A DNA stretch of 64,000 nucleotides from Sphingopyxis sp. PET50 (lineage in GTDB: Bacteria > Pseudomonadota > Alphaproteobacteria > Sphingomonadales > Sphingomonadaceae). A program made the position numbers and the translations under genes. The stretch lies in NCBI RefSeq assembly GCF_025244705.1, contig NZ_CP104207.1:2666001-2730000 (forward strand). Direction: 5' to 3'. A model generated the notes under the pieces. That model saw only the letters and a program-made list of their open reading frames with translations. It was not told the origin of the DNA and searched no databases. Below are positions 62,731 through 64,000 of this stretch, in pieces. The first letter of the stretch is position 1, and the number at the start of each line of letters is the position of its first letter.

Positions 62731-63711
62731 TTAAGCGGCGATCTTGCGGTGCAGCAAGCGCCGATGTTCGATGGTCTTCCGTTTGATCCTTTCGCGCTGT
62801 TTGACGATGGCATCGGCCCTGCCGAAGTAGGCGTCGGCGGGCGTCACGTTGTTCAGGCTCTCGTGGTAACGTCGGTGGTTATAATGCTCGACGAACGCTT
62901 CGATCTGAGCCTCAAGGTCACCGGGCAGGAAGTAATTTTCGAGCAGGATGCGATTCTTGAGGGTCTGATGCCAGCGCTCGATCTTGCCCTGAGTCTGGGG
63001 ATGCATCGGAGCGCCGCGCACATGGCTCATCTTCCGGGCCTCGATATATTCCGCCAGTTCACCCGCGATGTAGCTCGGGCCATTATCCGACAGCAGCCGA
63101 GGCTTGTGCAGCACCGTTGCGCTGTCGCAACCCGAGGCCTCGAGCGCGAGGTCCAGCGTGTCGGTGACATCCTCGGCCCGCATGTTGGTGCACAGCTTCC
63201 AGGCGATGATGTAGCGTGAGAAGTCGTCGAGCACGGTCGACAGGTACATCCAGCCCCACCCGATGATCTTGAAGTAGGTGAAGTCGGTCTGCCACATTTC
63301 GTTCACCCGCGTGGTCTTGGTGTGGAACTGATCGGCGGCCTTGATCACGATATAGGCCGGGCTGGTGATCAGATCATGGGCCTTCAACAGACGGTAAACC
63401 GTGGCTTCCGACACGAAGTAGCGCTTCTCGTCGGTGAAGCGCACCGCCAGTTCGCGCGGTGACAGTTCGCTGTAATCCAGCGCCATCTCGACGATCTGCT
63501 GCTGGATATCGTCGCCGATGCGGTTCCACACCCGGCTCGGCGCCGATGGTCGATCTTCCAGCGCCTCCGGCCCGCCTTCGACGAAGCGATCATACCAGCG
63601 GTAGAAGGTCCGGCGAGGGATGCCCAGCTGGTCCAGCGTGCGCTTGGCGGGCAGGTGCGACTGCTCGACGATCCGGATGATCTCGAGCTTCTCGGATGCC
63701 GGATACCTCAT
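62731..63711 (-). CDS. IS3 family transposase OrfB (DDE catalytic part)
   Basis: A 326-residue part from ATG 63711, overlapping the orfA stop (ATGA). It begins MRYPASEKLEIIRIVEQSHL with a helix-turn-helix (RTLDQLGIPRRTFYRWYDRF). The rve integrase core has DDE residues in WQTDFTYFKIIGWGWMYLST, LLSDNGPSYIAGELAEYIEA and HPQTQGKIERWHQTLKNRIL. It is normally made as an OrfAB fusion by -1 frameshifting; the frame is open upstream of 63711 through the slippery site. Confidence 0.95.
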   Translation of the reverse strand: MRYPASEKLEIIRIVEQSHLPAKRTLDQLGIPRRTFYRWYDRFVEGGPEALEDRPSAPSRVWNRIGDDIQQQIVEMALDYSELSPRELAVRFTDEKRYFVSEATVYRLLKAHDLITSPAYIVIKAADQFHTKTTRVNEMWQTDFTYFKIIGWGWMYLSTVLDDFSRYIIAWKLCTNMRAEDVTDTLDLALEASGCDSATVLHKPRLLSDNGPSYIAGELAEYIEARKMSHVRGAPMHPQTQGKIERWHQTLKNRILLENYFLPGDLEAQIEAFVEHYNHRRYHESLNNVTPADAYFGRADAIVKQRERIKRKTIEHRRLLHRKIAA

Positions 63712-64000
63712 TCGTCGTCGCCCCCATCCGCGATCATGCTTTTTTTGAGCAGGCGGTTTTCCAAGGTCAGGTCGGCAACGCATTCCTTCAGGGCTCGGGC
63801 CTCGCGGCGTAGGTCATGCACTTCGCCGGTGGTCGCAGCGCGGGCGGTGTCTCCGGCGAGGCGCCGCTTGCCGGCCTCCATGAACTCCTTCGACCAGGTG
63901 TAATACAGGCTCTGGGCGATCCCTTCCTTGCGGCACAGCTCGGCAATGCTGTCCTCGCCGCGCAAGCCTTCCAGCACGATCCGGATCTTGTCTTCGGCCG
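63708..64000 (-). CDS. IS3 family transposase OrfA (partial, runs off window)
   Basis: The helix-turn-helix and leucine-zipper part of the transposase. Visible: EDKIRIVLEGLRGEDSIAEL, CRKEGIAQSLYYTWSKEFME and a coiled coil (EARALKECVADLTLENRLLK). The true start lies beyond 64000. A run of seven A followed by G (sense strand; about 63740-63747) near the end of the gene is the classic -1 slippery site of the IS3 family. It yields OrfAB reading LLKK then KHDRGWG in the OrfB frame. Confidence 0.93.
   Translation of the reverse strand, partial: AEDKIRIVLEGLRGEDSIAELCRKEGIAQSLYYTWSKEFMEAGKRRLAGDTARAATTGEVHDLRREARALKECVADLTLENRLLKKSMIADGGDDE

Larger units (their letters stand above)
62650..64000 (-). 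mobile_element. IS3-family insertion sequence, right part (continues past window)
   Basis: Contains the two overlapping transposase frames described below. One end lies between 62649 and 62730, just beyond the orfB stop; I cannot fix the terminal inverted repeat because the other end is outside the window. It sits next to foreign-looking low-GC DNA. Confidence 0.85.

Overview
The window is a high-GC chromosomal segment of an alphaproteobacterium. The gene set and order (rimP-nusA-ylxR-infB, a sterol-desaturase-like gene beside ligA, a TIGR02186/TauE pair, WS/DGAT acyltransferase, DUF6491) point to Sphingomonadales, most likely Sphingopyxis or a close relative; this is inferred from protein recognition without a database search. 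I see no rRNA, tRNA or CRISPR array.

Layout. 1-7.1 kb: ligA, two small coupled genes, a DUF559 endonuclease gene wrapped in palindromic repeats, recN and bamD, with a large cloverleaf-like palindrome between recN and bamD. 7.2-11.1 kb: a periplasmic-type peptidyl-prolyl isomerase, then a cobalamin riboswitch in front of metE and a thioesterase. 11.1-25.9 kb: the translation/RNA cluster pnp, rpsO, truB and, after an interruption by tdk, acetyltransferase and a divergent wax-ester synthase gene, rbfA, DUF1697, infB, ylxR, nusA, rimP. 26-41.5 kb: cell-wall hydrolase, HerA-like ATPase, sulfite exporter, an NfrB-like glycosyltransferase with an outer-membrane-barrel-like tail, nhaA, a DUF885 lipoprotein, tryptophan 2,3-dioxygenase, a D-aminoacylase-type amidohydrolase and an acyl-CoA dehydrogenase. 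41.6-50 kb: small families (TIGR04222 pair, APH kinase, two TonB-C paralogues, enoyl-CoA hydratase, JmjC-like cupin, serine hydrolase). 50-60 kb: etfBA with a LiuR-like promoter palindrome, sucC, a class A beta-lactamase-like lipoprotein, msrA, aspartate aminotransferase, a pabB-pabC fusion. 60-64 kb: acyl-CoA ligase, then a low-GC patch with a small membrane protein and the start of an IS3 element.

Two themes run across the window. First, 16 genes have 22 reading-frame breaks, almost all explained by one extra base. They hit genes that cannot be dispensable (infB, sucC), so most are probably assembly or base-calling insertions. Many break sites share the same sequence context. I annotated these as single genes spanning the breaks. 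Second, several families of GC-rich palindromic repeats sit between genes. One copy lies in frame inside truB, and others enclose the DUF559 endonuclease gene and form part of its 3' end. That association, and the cloverleaf element downstream of recN, are the best candidates here for something not yet described.

Metabolically the genes fit an aerobic heterotroph: fatty and branched-chain acid oxidation (acyl-CoA ligase, dehydrogenase, enoyl-CoA hydratase, ETF), TCA cycle (sucC), B12-independent methionine synthesis controlled by B12, and folate precursor synthesis.
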